Assembly (NCBI GenBank): GCA_016703535.1
Contig: JADJBV010000001.1
Span: 3,586,001 to 3,650,000 of the forward strand
Length of the DNA stretch: 64,000 nucleotides
Direction of reading: 5' to 3'
From: Deltaproteobacteria bacterium
Lineage (GTDB): Bacteria; Myxococcota; Kuafuiibacteriia; Kuafuiibacteriales; Kuafuiibacteriaceae
Part shown: in pieces, positions 1 through 7,498 of the stretch
Layout: each line of letters opens with the position of its first letter
Position numbering within the stretch: position 1 is the first letter of the stretch
Notes under the pieces: model-generated
The model's database searches: none
What the model was told of the DNA's origin: nothing
Seen by the model: the letters and a program-made list of their open reading frames with translations, nothing else
Made by a program: the position numbers and the translations under genes

Positions 1-522
1 GGCCTGCTCACCGCGGGCCCCCACGCGGCGGCCTGGGCCTGGGGCCTACCCGTCGCTGGCTTGGCGGCGGGGATGTTGCTCTTCCCGCTCAACGACTCGA
101 TCACCACCCGGCGGGCTTTGGTCTTGTTGCCTCAGGCCCAACGGGAGTTGGCCGAGCTGGAAGAACGTTACCGCCACTCGCCGCCCTGGCGATCGCGGCT
201 GTTCAAGAAGCGGCGGCTGCACAAGCGGATCTACACCGCGGTCCGGGCCCGTTATCTGGTGGGTGAAGAGGGCTACTTCCTCGACGCCTGGAACCAGCCG
301 TTGTGGATCAACTTCGCTCGCACGGAGCGGGGCCGGGGCAAGGTTTTGGTCTACTCCTTCGGCCCCAACCGGCGCCGGGACACCGATCTGGAGCGCCTGG
401 GGGCGGCTCAAAACGCGGCGGAGGTTTTGGAGGGGGACGATCTGGGCTTCCTGTTGACCGTCGGCACCAGCACCCGGACCGCCGGCCAAACACCCGTCGC
501 GTCGCCGACGACGAGCCGGTGA
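1..522 (+). CDS. Partial membrane-anchored protein with GspG-like C-terminal region
   Basis: The reading frame is open from the left edge of the window to a TGA at 520-522, so the N-terminus is missing. The first ~30 visible residues are hydrophobic (AAAWAWGLPVAG, then LAAGMLLF) and look like a membrane segment. A basic region with KKRRLHKR follows. The C-terminal half contains DAWNQPLWINF and VYSFGPNRRRDTD, which resemble the conserved LDPWGNPY and YSLGPDG elements of type II secretion pseudopilin GspG-like domains. The family assignment rests on these two motifs only. No neighbouring secretion genes are visible. An internal ATG at 73 would give a shorter product, but the open upstream frame and the hydrophobic segment favour a longer one. 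Confidence 0.5.
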   Translation, partial: GLLTAGPHAAAWAWGLPVAGLAAGMLLFPLNDSITTRRALVLLPQAQRELAELEERYRHSPPWRSRLFKKRRLHKRIYTAVRARYLVGEEGYFLDAWNQPLWINFARTERGRGKVLVYSFGPNRRRDTDLERLGAAQNAAEVLEGDDLGFLLTVGTSTRTAGQTPVASPTTSR

Positions 523-619
523 ACGAGTCGCGCCACGTGGCAACAAGCAACCCGCTCGACGCCTTGGGATGGGCTGAAGAAGGGGCTGCACCAGCCCAAC
601 AACAACCGCACCCGCGCCT

Positions 620-1993
620 TCAAGAAGCCGAAGGGATCGGCGCCGCCACGGCCCGCTCCAGCCACGGCCGCACCAACTCGACGAAGCGGCCTCGGGCCCG
701 GATCAGCCGCAGGTTGTTGTATTGGCCGCTGATCACCCGATCGATGAAGACCACCTGCACCGGGGCTTGGAAGGACGAGATGCGCTTCAACACCCCGGGC
801 GCGTGCTTGATGAACTCTTCGTGGAGCTTGGAGCTGCCGTAGTCGAAGGGTTCGGGCCGGGTGAAGGGCTCGAGGATCAGGTTGCGCCACAGCCGGTAAT
901 ACTCCAGCTCCACCGGCGGGCCGTCGGCCCTGCGAGCGCCGATGGCCAAGAGGCCATCCTCGACCCCTTGGTAGTCTTCGTCGATCGCCGCCAACAAGGT
1001 CTTGGCGTAGTCCCGGACCAAGGTCGGCTCCAGGCGCTTCACGCAGCCGAAGTCGTAGATCACGATGGTGCCGTCGGGCCGGAAAGCGAAGTTGGCGGGG
1101 TTGGGATCGGCGTGCAACGCCTGCAGCTCGAAGAGTTGGCTCAAGGCCAAGACGTAGAGGTGTTGGCCGAGGTGATCCCGAATCTCTTGAGTATAACGGG
1201 TGTCGTCCAGACGGTGGATGGTGTCGCCAGGCTGATACTCCAGGGTCAAGACCCGCTGGCTGGAGCGTTCCCCGACGACCTTGGGGACCACGATGAACGG
1301 GTGTTGGGCGTGGAAGCGGCCGAACAAGCGCACGTTGTCGGCCTCGTTGGAGTAGTCCAGCTCCTCCTCGAGGCGAGCCCGGATCTCGGCGAAGAGCGCG
1401 TCCATGTTTTCGCGGCTCGTGCCTCGGAGCAGGCCGCTGGCCTTCAGCGCCAAACGGAGGTGGGACAGATCGCTGCCGACCGAACGGTCGATGCCCGGGT
1501 ACTGGACCTTGACCACCACGTCCCGGCCGTCGTCGGTGGTGGCCCGGTGGACCTGGCCGATCGAGGCCGAAGCAAAGGGGGTGCGCTCGAAGCGGGCGTA
1601 GAGGGCTTCGGGGGGGCGCCCCAGCTCCGCCTGGATCTGCTCGGCGATGACCTCGTAGGGCATCGGCGGCGCCTCTTTTTGGAGTTTGGTCAGGGCCAGG
1701 GCCAGCTCTTTGGGGAGCAGATCGCTCTGCATCGAGGCCATCTGTCCGATCTTCATGGCCGCCCCCTTCAGCTCGCCCAAGGTCTCGGCGATTCGTTCAC
1801 CGCTCGCTTGGTAGGCCCGGGCCCGGTCTTTGGCGGCCGCTTCGGCGTCTTGAAAGGCCCCGGTCAGCCGGGTCTTGGCGTAGGTGGCGGCGACCTGGGC
1901 GGTCATGCCCGCCAACTTCGCGAATCGCCCGGCTTTGCCCTCACCCGCCATACTTGCCATTTTGACTGTAACCCTCGGCGGGCGCTTCGTCAT
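620..1993 (-). CDS. ABC1/AarF/UbiB-family atypical protein kinase
   Basis: This 457-residue protein has the hallmarks of the ABC1/ADCK/UbiB family. The KxGQ signature is KIGQ at residues 81-84, the modified loop is ASASIGQVH before residue 150, and the ATP-binding Lys is VVVKVQYPG (K162). Later come the ExD-like element ELDYSNEAD, the catalytic DPNPAN (about 296-301) and the metal-binding DFG at 314-316. Relatives support ubiquinone biosynthesis or lipid homeostasis, but no ubi genes are adjacent, so the substrate is open. The ATG at 1993 gives the longest form; in-frame ATG codons at 1960 and 1951 are alternatives, with GAGGG about 10 nt before the first of these. It is transcribed divergently from the lipoprotein at 2062. 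Confidence 0.85.
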   Translation of the reverse strand: MTKRPPRVTVKMASMAGEGKAGRFAKLAGMTAQVAATYAKTRLTGAFQDAEAAAKDRARAYQASGERIAETLGELKGAAMKIGQMASMQSDLLPKELALALTKLQKEAPPMPYEVIAEQIQAELGRPPEALYARFERTPFASASIGQVHRATTDDGRDVVVKVQYPGIDRSVGSDLSHLRLALKASGLLRGTSRENMDALFAEIRARLEEELDYSNEADNVRLFGRFHAQHPFIVVPKVVGERSSQRVLTLEYQPGDTIHRLDDTRYTQEIRDHLGQHLYVLALSQLFELQALHADPNPANFAFRPDGTIVIYDFGCVKRLEPTLVRDYAKTLLAAIDEDYQGVEDGLLAIGARRADGPPVELEYYRLWRNLILEPFTRPEPFDYGSSKLHEEFIKHAPGVLKRISSFQAPVQVVFIDRVISGQYNNLRLIRARGRFVELVRPWLERAVAAPIPSAS

Positions 1994-2061
1994 CCGCCCC
2001 GCTCGGGGACCGGCGACGCCCGAGGGTGCAGCCGCCCAACTTTTGCGGTAAGGACCCGGTC

Positions 2062-2256
2062 ATGAAGCTGAGCACCTTCTCCTTCCTCTTGGCCGCGGGC
2101 TTGTCCCTCGGGGCCTGCGCGACCACCGAAAAGGCCGCCGAGTCGGGGATCGCCAACGCCAACAAGGAGCTCTCGAGCGCCTCCTCCGACGCCGAAAAGA
2201 GCGCGGACTACGCCGAAAAAGACGCCAAAAAGACCACCGAAGGCGACGAAAAGTAG
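2062..2256 (+). CDS. Small charged lipoprotein
   Basis: This is a 64-residue protein. It starts MKLSTFSFLLAAGLSLGAC, a signal peptide with a lipobox (LGAC) that predicts lipid attachment at Cys19. The mature part is almost all Ala, Lys, Glu, Asp and Ser, helix-prone and highly charged, somewhat like small entericidin-type or Lpp-like lipoproteins, but I recognise no family. The start at 2062 is chosen because AAGGA lies at 2049-2053 and the signal peptide begins there; an upstream in-frame start at 2026 would put 12 residues before it. It lies 41 bp before the YceI gene on the same strand and may be co-transcribed with it. Confidence 0.7.
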   Translation: MKLSTFSFLLAAGLSLGACATTEKAAESGIANANKELSSASSDAEKSADYAEKDAKKTTEGDEK

Positions 2257-2297
2257 CCCTTGAATAGAGCGGCCCACCCGGCCGTTTGGAGACCGTG

Positions 2298-3050
2298 ATG
2301 ATCACGCGACGCCTGGCACTACCGGTGATCGCTTGCGCTGCCTTGTCGGTCGGCGCCGGCGAACCTCCCGAGCACTACAAGAACGATCCGAAGAACCTCA
2401 ACCCGGACCCCAACTACGTGCCCGGCCCTTACGTGATGCCGGACCAGTTTGCGGCCCGGACCGAATACGAAGCCAAAAAGGCCGAGCTCAACAAGCTCGA
2501 CGAGCTGGGCAACCCGAAGCGGCTGGTGACGGTGGGCGGTGAGGTCAGCTTCTTCGCCACCAAAAACGAGTCGGCCCGGGTGCAGGGCTACTTCCGCAAC
2601 TTCACGGGCGCGGTGAAGTTTGGTCCCAAGTCGATCGAGAGCATGGACCTCTTGCTGGACATCAACTCGCTGGACACCGCAGTGCCGGGCCGGAACTACC
2701 GGATCATCAACCTCTTCTTCGACGCGACGGCGCCCGAGTTGGGCACGGCCCACGCCAAGTTCGACAAGTTTGATCTCAAGGGCAAGTCGCTCAAGGATCT
2801 GGAGAAGGGCAAAGTGAAGGCCTTTTCCGCGAGCGGCACCTTGATGCTCAACGGCAAGTCGGTGCCGATCAGCGCTGACCTGAAGCTCGAGAAGAAGGGC
2901 AACACCTTCGTGGTCGAGACCGAAAAGCCGCTGGTGCTGAAGATCTCCGACTTCGACTACGGCGCTCGAGTGGTGGACCTGATGAAGGAGTGTAACCACA
3001 AGGCCCTCGGCAACGCGGTCGAGGTCGTGGTGAAGCTCGCCTTCCGCTGA
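2298..3050 (+). CDS. YceI-family periplasmic protein
   Basis: The 250-residue protein has a short signal peptide (MITRRLALPVIACAALSVGA). From about residue 75 it carries a YceI-like lipocalin-type beta-barrel: VGGEVSFFATKNESARVQGYF, a strand around SMDLLLDINSLDT, and the closing VEVVVKLAFR. YceI proteins bind isoprenoid or other amphipathic molecules in the periplasm. The ligand here is unknown. Between the signal and the barrel is a polar stretch with PNYVPGPYVMPDQF. The start at 2298 is favoured by GGAG just upstream; 2286 is an in-frame alternative. The stop overlaps the next ATG by one base (TGATG), so the TPR protein is translationally coupled to it. Confidence 0.8.
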   Translation: MITRRLALPVIACAALSVGAGEPPEHYKNDPKNLNPDPNYVPGPYVMPDQFAARTEYEAKKAELNKLDELGNPKRLVTVGGEVSFFATKNESARVQGYFRNFTGAVKFGPKSIESMDLLLDINSLDTAVPGRNYRIINLFFDATAPELGTAHAKFDKFDLKGKSLKDLEKGKVKAFSASGTLMLNGKSVPISADLKLEKKGNTFVVETEKPLVLKISDFDYGARVVDLMKECNHKALGNAVEVVVKLAFR

Positions 3051-4195
3051 TGGATCCTCTGCGCCAGGCCGCGGCCAAAGCCGAACAAGGTGATTGGGCG
3101 GGGGCCTGGGCCGAACTCGGGCCCCTCGCCCCACAACTCGCCGGCGATCCGCGGGTGGCCGCCGCGTGGTTGACCTTGTTGTACGGCGATCCGTCCCACC
3201 CCCTCGGACCCGAACTCGAACAGATCGCCATCGCCCATCAGGACCAACCGTGGTTGTTGGCGCTGGTCGGTCGTCTTGCCTTGCGGGCCGAGGAGCAGGG
3301 CGACCCCACCTATAACGTCGCGACCATTGTCCCCCTGGTGTTGGCCGCGGCCGAACAGGCTGAAGACGAAGCCCTGGCGGCAGAGTTGACCGGTCAGGGT
3401 GCGGCTTTGCTTCGGGGTTTGGGGCGACACCAAGAGGCCTACGAATGGGCCACACGGGGCCTCACCCGTTGGCCCGACAAGGCCGGCTTTTACTACGACC
3501 GGGCTTTGGCCGGGAAGCGGCTGGGTCACTTCGAGCAGGCGGTGCGGGATCTCAAGGAGGCCCAACAGACCCTCGGCGCCGACGAGCCGAGCTGGTGGAA
3601 CCTGGCGATCTGCGCGACCGGGGCTGGCCATGGTGAGCTGGCCCTCGCCGCCTGGCGAGCCCTCGGCCACGAGGCCGAGTTGGGCCCGGGCCGGTTGCCG
3701 CTGATGGCCAACCTGGGCGACGTCATCGTCAGGACCCAAGGTGGAGCCGAAGATCTTTGGGTCCGGCCCCAGAGCCCCTGCCACGGCGTGGTCTTGAGCG
3801 TGCCCAGCCCCGCCGCCAAGGTCGGTTACGGCGACACGGTCTTGTGGGACGGCCAACCGCTCGGACAGCTGACGATCCGGGGGCGAGTGGTGCATCACTT
3901 CCCGCTCTTGAGCGTGTTGCGCCCCGGCGACGCTCACACCCTACCCTTTTGGGGCCAGCAGCCGGGGCCGGGCGCCTTTTTGGCCCTCAACCAGCAGCTC
4001 CCCGACGCCGTGTGGCTGCACGTCCGCGGCGAAGAGAGCCGACCGATCGCCCCCCCATCACCCCGTCCGGAAGGTGCCCACCCGGTCGAAGGTCAGGTGG
4101 TGATCGAGGCCGAACTTGGGATCGACGAAGGCCGGCGTCTGGTCGAAGCCGCGGCGGCCCAGGCCGGGCTGCGCTTGAGCTTCGACCGGCCCTGA
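3050..4195 (+). CDS. TPR-repeat protein, cytoplasmic
   Basis: This 381-residue protein has no signal peptide. The N-terminal two thirds is helical with TPR-type repeats, for example ALLRGLGRHQEAYEWATRGL, AGKRLGHFEQAVRDLKEAQ and ICATGAGHGELALAAWRAL. The C-terminal third (from about residue 235) is not TPR: it contains LWVRPQSPCHGVVLSVPSP and a beta-rich stretch with GDTVLWDGQPLGQ, and I do not recognise it. The ATG overlaps the YceI stop by one base. Its stop at 4193-4195 is followed directly by a 16-bp palindrome and then the debranching enzyme start, suggesting a three-gene unit. The function is unknown. Confidence 0.75.
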   Translation: MDPLRQAAAKAEQGDWAGAWAELGPLAPQLAGDPRVAAAWLTLLYGDPSHPLGPELEQIAIAHQDQPWLLALVGRLALRAEEQGDPTYNVATIVPLVLAAAEQAEDEALAAELTGQGAALLRGLGRHQEAYEWATRGLTRWPDKAGFYYDRALAGKRLGHFEQAVRDLKEAQQTLGADEPSWWNLAICATGAGHGELALAAWRALGHEAELGPGRLPLMANLGDVIVRTQGGAEDLWVRPQSPCHGVVLSVPSPAAKVGYGDTVLWDGQPLGQLTIRGRVVHHFPLLSVLRPGDAHTLPFWGQQPGPGAFLALNQQLPDAVWLHVRGEESRPIAPPSPRPEGAHPVEGQVVIEAELGIDEGRRLVEAAAAQAGLRLSFDRP

Positions 4196-4196
4196 G

Positions 4197-4212
4197 TGCA
4201 AGCTAACTTGCA
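4197..4212. repeat. Dispersed palindrome copy 1 (fills the intergenic gap)
   Basis: TGCAAGCTAACTTGCA has perfect 6-bp arms around a CTAA centre. It occupies all but one base of the 17-base gap between the TPR gene stop (4193-4195) and the debranching enzyme ATG (4213). It is one of seven related sites in the window (also 6039, 8503, 10963, 33368, 49691, 52506). Confidence 0.75.
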
Positions 4213-6099
4213 ATGTTGCCCCTCGACGCCGAGTGGTTGGAGACCGACGGCTTGGGTGGCTACGCCCTGGGAACGGTACGCATGGATCGGAGGCGCCGCT
4301 ACCATGGCCTCTTGATCACCGCGACCACCCCGCCGACCGGGCGGATGGTCTTGGTCGCGGGCCAAGAGCTGCTGCTGTCGACCCCCGACGGTCACTACGC
4401 CCTGTCGACCCAAAGTTACCGAGGGGGCGTGCTCCATCCTCGGGGCTTCGATCACCTGACCCACTTCGAACCTGTTCCTTGGCCAACCTGGACCTTCGCT
4501 TTGCCCAAAGGCGATCGTTTCCGCCTCGAACTTTTCGTGCGCCGAGGCGGCGGCTCGTTGTTGCAGCTGACCCGCTTGAGTGGGGCCGGGCCAGCTTGGT
4601 TGGAGGTCCTCCCTCTTCTGGCGGCAAGGGAGGACCACCACCTCCACCACGAAAACGCGGCCTTCGATTTTTCGGCCCAGGTGGAGGGCCCCATGGTTCG
4701 GGTGCGCCCGTACGCCGGCGGCCCCGGGGTGACCATCAACAGCAACGGCCACTTCACCCCCCGACCCCTTTGGTACCGTAACTTCCACCTGGCCCTCGAG
4801 CAGGCCCGAGGCCTGGACGACGAAGAAGACCTGGCCACCCCCGGGGTCTTCGGCTTCGAGCTCAACACGCCGGCCCGCTGGTCGTACCACGCCGGTGATG
4901 GCCTTCCTTTGGCGGCCAACGGGGAGGCCTTCGCTCAAGAGCGGGCGCGACGCACCCACTTGGGTCAACGCCGCCACGCCGAGGATTTTTTGGTCACCCG
5001 AGCTGCGGGCGAGTCGATCGTCGCCGGTTATCCTTGGTTCACCGACTGGGGCCGGGACACCTTCATCGCCCTCCGGGGCCTGCTCCACGATCAACCCGAA
5101 CGACGGCGACAGATCTTGTCGACCTGGGCCCACGCCGAACACCAAGGCCTCCTGCCCAACCGCTTCCCCGATCGGGGCGACACCCCCGAATATCACTCGG
5201 TCGACGCCGCCTTGTGGTTCGTCATCACCTGCGCCGAAGCCTGGCCGGCAGGTTTGCCGCCTTTCATCGCCGCCACCGTCGAGCGGATCTTGAGCCGCTA
5301 CTTGGAGGGCACCCACTTCGGCATCAAGGTCGATCACGACGGCCTCCTCTACGCCGGACAAGAAGGTTACGCCTTGACCTGGATGGACGCCCGCATCGAC
5401 GGCCGGGCGGTCACCCCTCGCCGAGGCAAACCCGTCGAGCTCCAGTGTTTGTGGATCAACGCCCTGGAGCTCTTTTCCAATCAGTCGCCGAGGTGGCGCG
5501 CCCACGCCGAAAAGGCCCGCGCCCAGTTCCGGGCCCGGTTCTTTCGGCCCGAGCTCGGCTACTGCTATGACGTGGTCGACGTCGACGGGGTGGCCGGCGC
5601 CGTCGACGCCCAACTCCGCCCCAACCAAGTGCTGGCGATCGGCGGCCTGCCCAAGATGTTGTTGGGCCGGGATGAGGCAGAACCGCTCCTCCAAACTTTG
5701 CTGGAGGTGCTGCTGGTGCAAGGTGGCTTGCGGACCTTGGCCCCCGACGACCCCGCGTACCAAGGTCACTACCAAGGTGGCCCCACCGCCCGAGACCAGG
5801 CCTATCACCAAGGCACCGCCTGGCCCTGGTTGCTCGGGCCCCTGGTCGAAGCCTACTGGCGCCTCCACGGCCACGAGCCGGGCGCCAAGGCCCGGGCCGA
5901 AAGTTGGCTGGCGCCCCTCGGCCGACACCGGGATGGGGCAGGAATGGGCCACTTGCCTGAGGTGCTGGACGGCGATCCACCCCACCGACCGGGCGGATGC
6001 CCAGCCCAGGCTTGGTCTTTGGGGGAGTGGATGCGAGTGCAAGTTGTCTTGCGGGGGGTGCCGGGTGGAGAGGACGGGGGGCTTCGACCAGGGGCCTGA
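4213..6099 (+). CDS. Glycogen debranching enzyme (amylo-alpha-1,6-glucosidase type)
   Basis: This 628-residue cytoplasmic protein hydrolyses alpha-1,6 branches of glycogen or maltodextrin. The N-terminal domain has the family start (EWLETDGLGGYALGTV, RRYHGLL). The C-terminal (alpha/alpha)6 domain carries GYPWFTDWGRDTFIALRG, EYHSVDAALWF, TWMDARIDG, RPNQ and YHQGTAWPWLLGPLVEAY, typical of archaeal-type GDE_C enzymes. The ATG at 4213 is forced: a TAA lies in frame at 4204-4206, and the conserved N-terminus begins six residues in. No Shine-Dalgarno is visible because the palindrome at 4197-4212 abuts the start. The conserved domain ends near AQAWSLGEWMRV; the last ~19 residues are encoded by another palindrome copy and the left part of a long inverted repeat, so the tail looks acquired. 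Confidence 0.9.
   Translation: MLPLDAEWLETDGLGGYALGTVRMDRRRRYHGLLITATTPPTGRMVLVAGQELLLSTPDGHYALSTQSYRGGVLHPRGFDHLTHFEPVPWPTWTFALPKGDRFRLELFVRRGGGSLLQLTRLSGAGPAWLEVLPLLAAREDHHLHHENAAFDFSAQVEGPMVRVRPYAGGPGVTINSNGHFTPRPLWYRNFHLALEQARGLDDEEDLATPGVFGFELNTPARWSYHAGDGLPLAANGEAFAQERARRTHLGQRRHAEDFLVTRAAGESIVAGYPWFTDWGRDTFIALRGLLHDQPERRRQILSTWAHAEHQGLLPNRFPDRGDTPEYHSVDAALWFVITCAEAWPAGLPPFIAATVERILSRYLEGTHFGIKVDHDGLLYAGQEGYALTWMDARIDGRAVTPRRGKPVELQCLWINALELFSNQSPRWRAHAEKARAQFRARFFRPELGYCYDVVDVDGVAGAVDAQLRPNQVLAIGGLPKMLLGRDEAEPLLQTLLEVLLVQGGLRTLAPDDPAYQGHYQGGPTARDQAYHQGTAWPWLLGPLVEAYWRLHGHEPGAKARAESWLAPLGRHRDGAGMGHLPEVLDGDPPHRPGGCPAQAWSLGEWMRVQVVLRGVPGGEDGGLRPGA
6039..6052. repeat. Dispersed palindrome copy 2
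   Basis: GCAAGTTGTCTTGC lies inside the 3' end of the debranching enzyme gene, just after the last conserved domain motif. It encodes part of VQVVLRG in a non-conserved tail. The 14 bases are identical to the copy at 8503-8516. Confidence 0.7.
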
Positions 6100-6355
6100 G
6101 CCGGGCCTCGGTGGGCTGGGGACGACAGGAAGGCGGGAAGACGGGAAGGTCGGAGGAATTTGGGGTGCGGCCCTGCTCAGGAGCAGGTTGCGCTTCACTT
6201 GGGATCCGATCCGGAACCTGAACCAAGGCCCAGCGTGTGAAGTTCGGCGCGCGCCCCAGCACGGCCGCCCCCCAACATTCCTCAGGTCTTCCCGTCTTCC
6301 CGTCTTCCTGTAATCCCCAGCCCACCTGGGCCCAACACCGGCCCCCGTCGAAGCC
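6080..6355. repeat. ~276-bp imperfect inverted repeat (long near-palindrome)
   Basis: The left arm (about 6080-6200) and right arm (about 6225-6355) are imperfect reverse complements over roughly 120 bp. Matching blocks include GCTTCGAC with GTCGAAGC, GGTGGGCTGGGGA with TCCCCAGCCCACC, and CGGGAAGACGGGAAG with CTTCCCGTCTTCCCG. GAGGAAT with ATTCCTC and GCTTCAC with GTGAAGT are further in. The loop is ~25 bp. It sits between two convergent genes; the left arm includes the last 20 bases of the debranching gene and the right arm ends at the stop of the next gene. It could be a MITE-like element or a very large bidirectional terminator. Confidence 0.65.
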
Positions 6356-6880
6356 TCACCCTAAGGAAGGCGACGAAACCGCCACCAACTCGATCAACGC
6401 GAACCGCGTGACGCCCCCCAGTCGGCGCTGAAAGCCGTAGGTGAAGCGCAGAATGCCGGCCCCGGCCCCGGCGTGGGTCGCCGGCAGATCCAAGATCACC
6501 TCGGCCCGAGGCGGGAGCGGTTGGTTGCCCAACAGGCGCAAGCGCTCCCGGTTGTAGTTTTCGACGAACGCCGGGTCATCGCCCTTTTCGGCGGCGAGTG
6601 GGGTGGGCTCCCAGCCGGCCGGCACACCGAGGCCCAGGTCGTTGGCCAGGGACCGCGGCAGATCGATCTCGCTGAGGGCGTAATGATCTTCGGGGCCGTC
6701 GTAGTAGAAGTGGCAGCGCAGGCGGCCCGCCTCGGGATCTCGGGTGGCGTGGGCTTTGAGTTCGGTGGTCTTGGGCACCACCATGACCTTGGGACCGCGG
6801 GCCGCCCAAACGCCGAAGCCGACCGCCACCACGATCAAGAGCACCATCCCGAACAGCGCGCTCACCATCGAGGGGTGCAT
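6356..6880 (-). CDS. Membrane-anchored protein of unknown function
   Basis: The protein is 174 residues with one N-terminal membrane segment (MVSALFGMVLLIVVAVGFGVWAA split across residues ~5-27) and a soluble, probably periplasmic, domain. The soluble part contains LRCHFYYDGPEDHYALSEIDLP and ends with a beta-rich ILRFTYGFQRR. No family is recognised. I start it at the ATG at 6880 because the only longer start is a TTG at 6982, which would leave just 33 bp to the divergent gene at 7016 and add a polar stretch before the membrane segment; an ATG at 6868 is also possible. It converges on the debranching enzyme across the long inverted repeat. Confidence 0.6.
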   Translation of the reverse strand: MHPSMVSALFGMVLLIVVAVGFGVWAARGPKVMVVPKTTELKAHATRDPEAGRLRCHFYYDGPEDHYALSEIDLPRSLANDLGLGVPAGWEPTPLAAEKGDDPAFVENYNRERLRLLGNQPLPPRAEVILDLPATHAGAGAGILRFTYGFQRRLGGVTRFALIELVAVSSPSLG

Positions 6881-7015
6881 GCCATGGGTCTGGGGGCCTG
6901 CCAAACGGGCTCCCGGGTCCACCCACCCCCGGAACCACGCGACACCATTCGGTAACGCCGACGAAACCTTAGCCGGGGCCAACCCTTGGGCACGACCATT
7001 GCGTTATGAAGGGGC

Positions 7016-7495
7016 ATGAGACGCCTCAGCTGGCTCCTGCTTCCCCTGTTTGCCTGCGCGAGCCCGCCGCCGCCGGCGCCGCCCCCGACCCCCGCCGCCC
7101 CCAAGGCCAACATGGCCGAGCCGGCCCACCTGCCCGAGACCGTTCGTCACTTGGTCGCTCAGAAGATGGAGAACCACGCCTTCGAGATGTCGAACCTGAT
7201 GTGGGCGGTGTTGTTTTTGGATCGAGAGGTGGCCGCCGAGATCGCCGACACCATCGTCGAGGAGCCGCACCTGTCGCGACCGTTGTCCAAAGACGCCAGC
7301 GAGCTGAACTCGCACCTGCCGAGCAGCTACTTCGACTACCAAGATCAGCTGATCGACTCGGCCAAGAAGCTCTCGGCGATCGCCAAAGATCCGGCCCAAC
7401 CCGGCGAGGCCTTGGCCAATCAGTTCGGCGTGATGACCCAGATCTGCGTGCGGTGCCACCAGACCTATCTGTATGAGCCGATGAAGGACGAGTGA
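7016..7495 (+). CDS. Cytochrome c'-like monoheme lipoprotein
   Basis: The protein is 159 residues. It begins MRRLSWLLLPLFACASP, a lipoprotein signal with Cys14 as the lipidated residue. A Pro/Ala-rich linker follows and then a helical domain (about 35-155). A single heme c motif CVRCH sits near the C-terminus (residues 144-148), the position used by four-helix cytochrome c' proteins, so a c-type heme in the periplasm is likely. The axial ligand on the other side is not obvious. GAAGGGG lies just before the ATG. The gene ends three bases before the convergent rRNA methyltransferase stop. No oxidase or c-type maturation genes are nearby. The CVRCH motif is seen directly; the cytochrome c' assignment is inference. 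Confidence 0.65.
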   Translation: MRRLSWLLLPLFACASPPPPAPPPTPAAPKANMAEPAHLPETVRHLVAQKMENHAFEMSNLMWAVLFLDREVAAEIADTIVEEPHLSRPLSKDASELNSHLPSSYFDYQDQLIDSAKKLSAIAKDPAQPGEALANQFGVMTQICVRCHQTYLYEPMKDE

Positions 7496-7498
7496 TCG

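Noticed and set aside
4093..6198. 701-codon open frame on the minus strand
   Set aside because: It is antisense to the debranching enzyme, which has strong family motifs on the plus strand.
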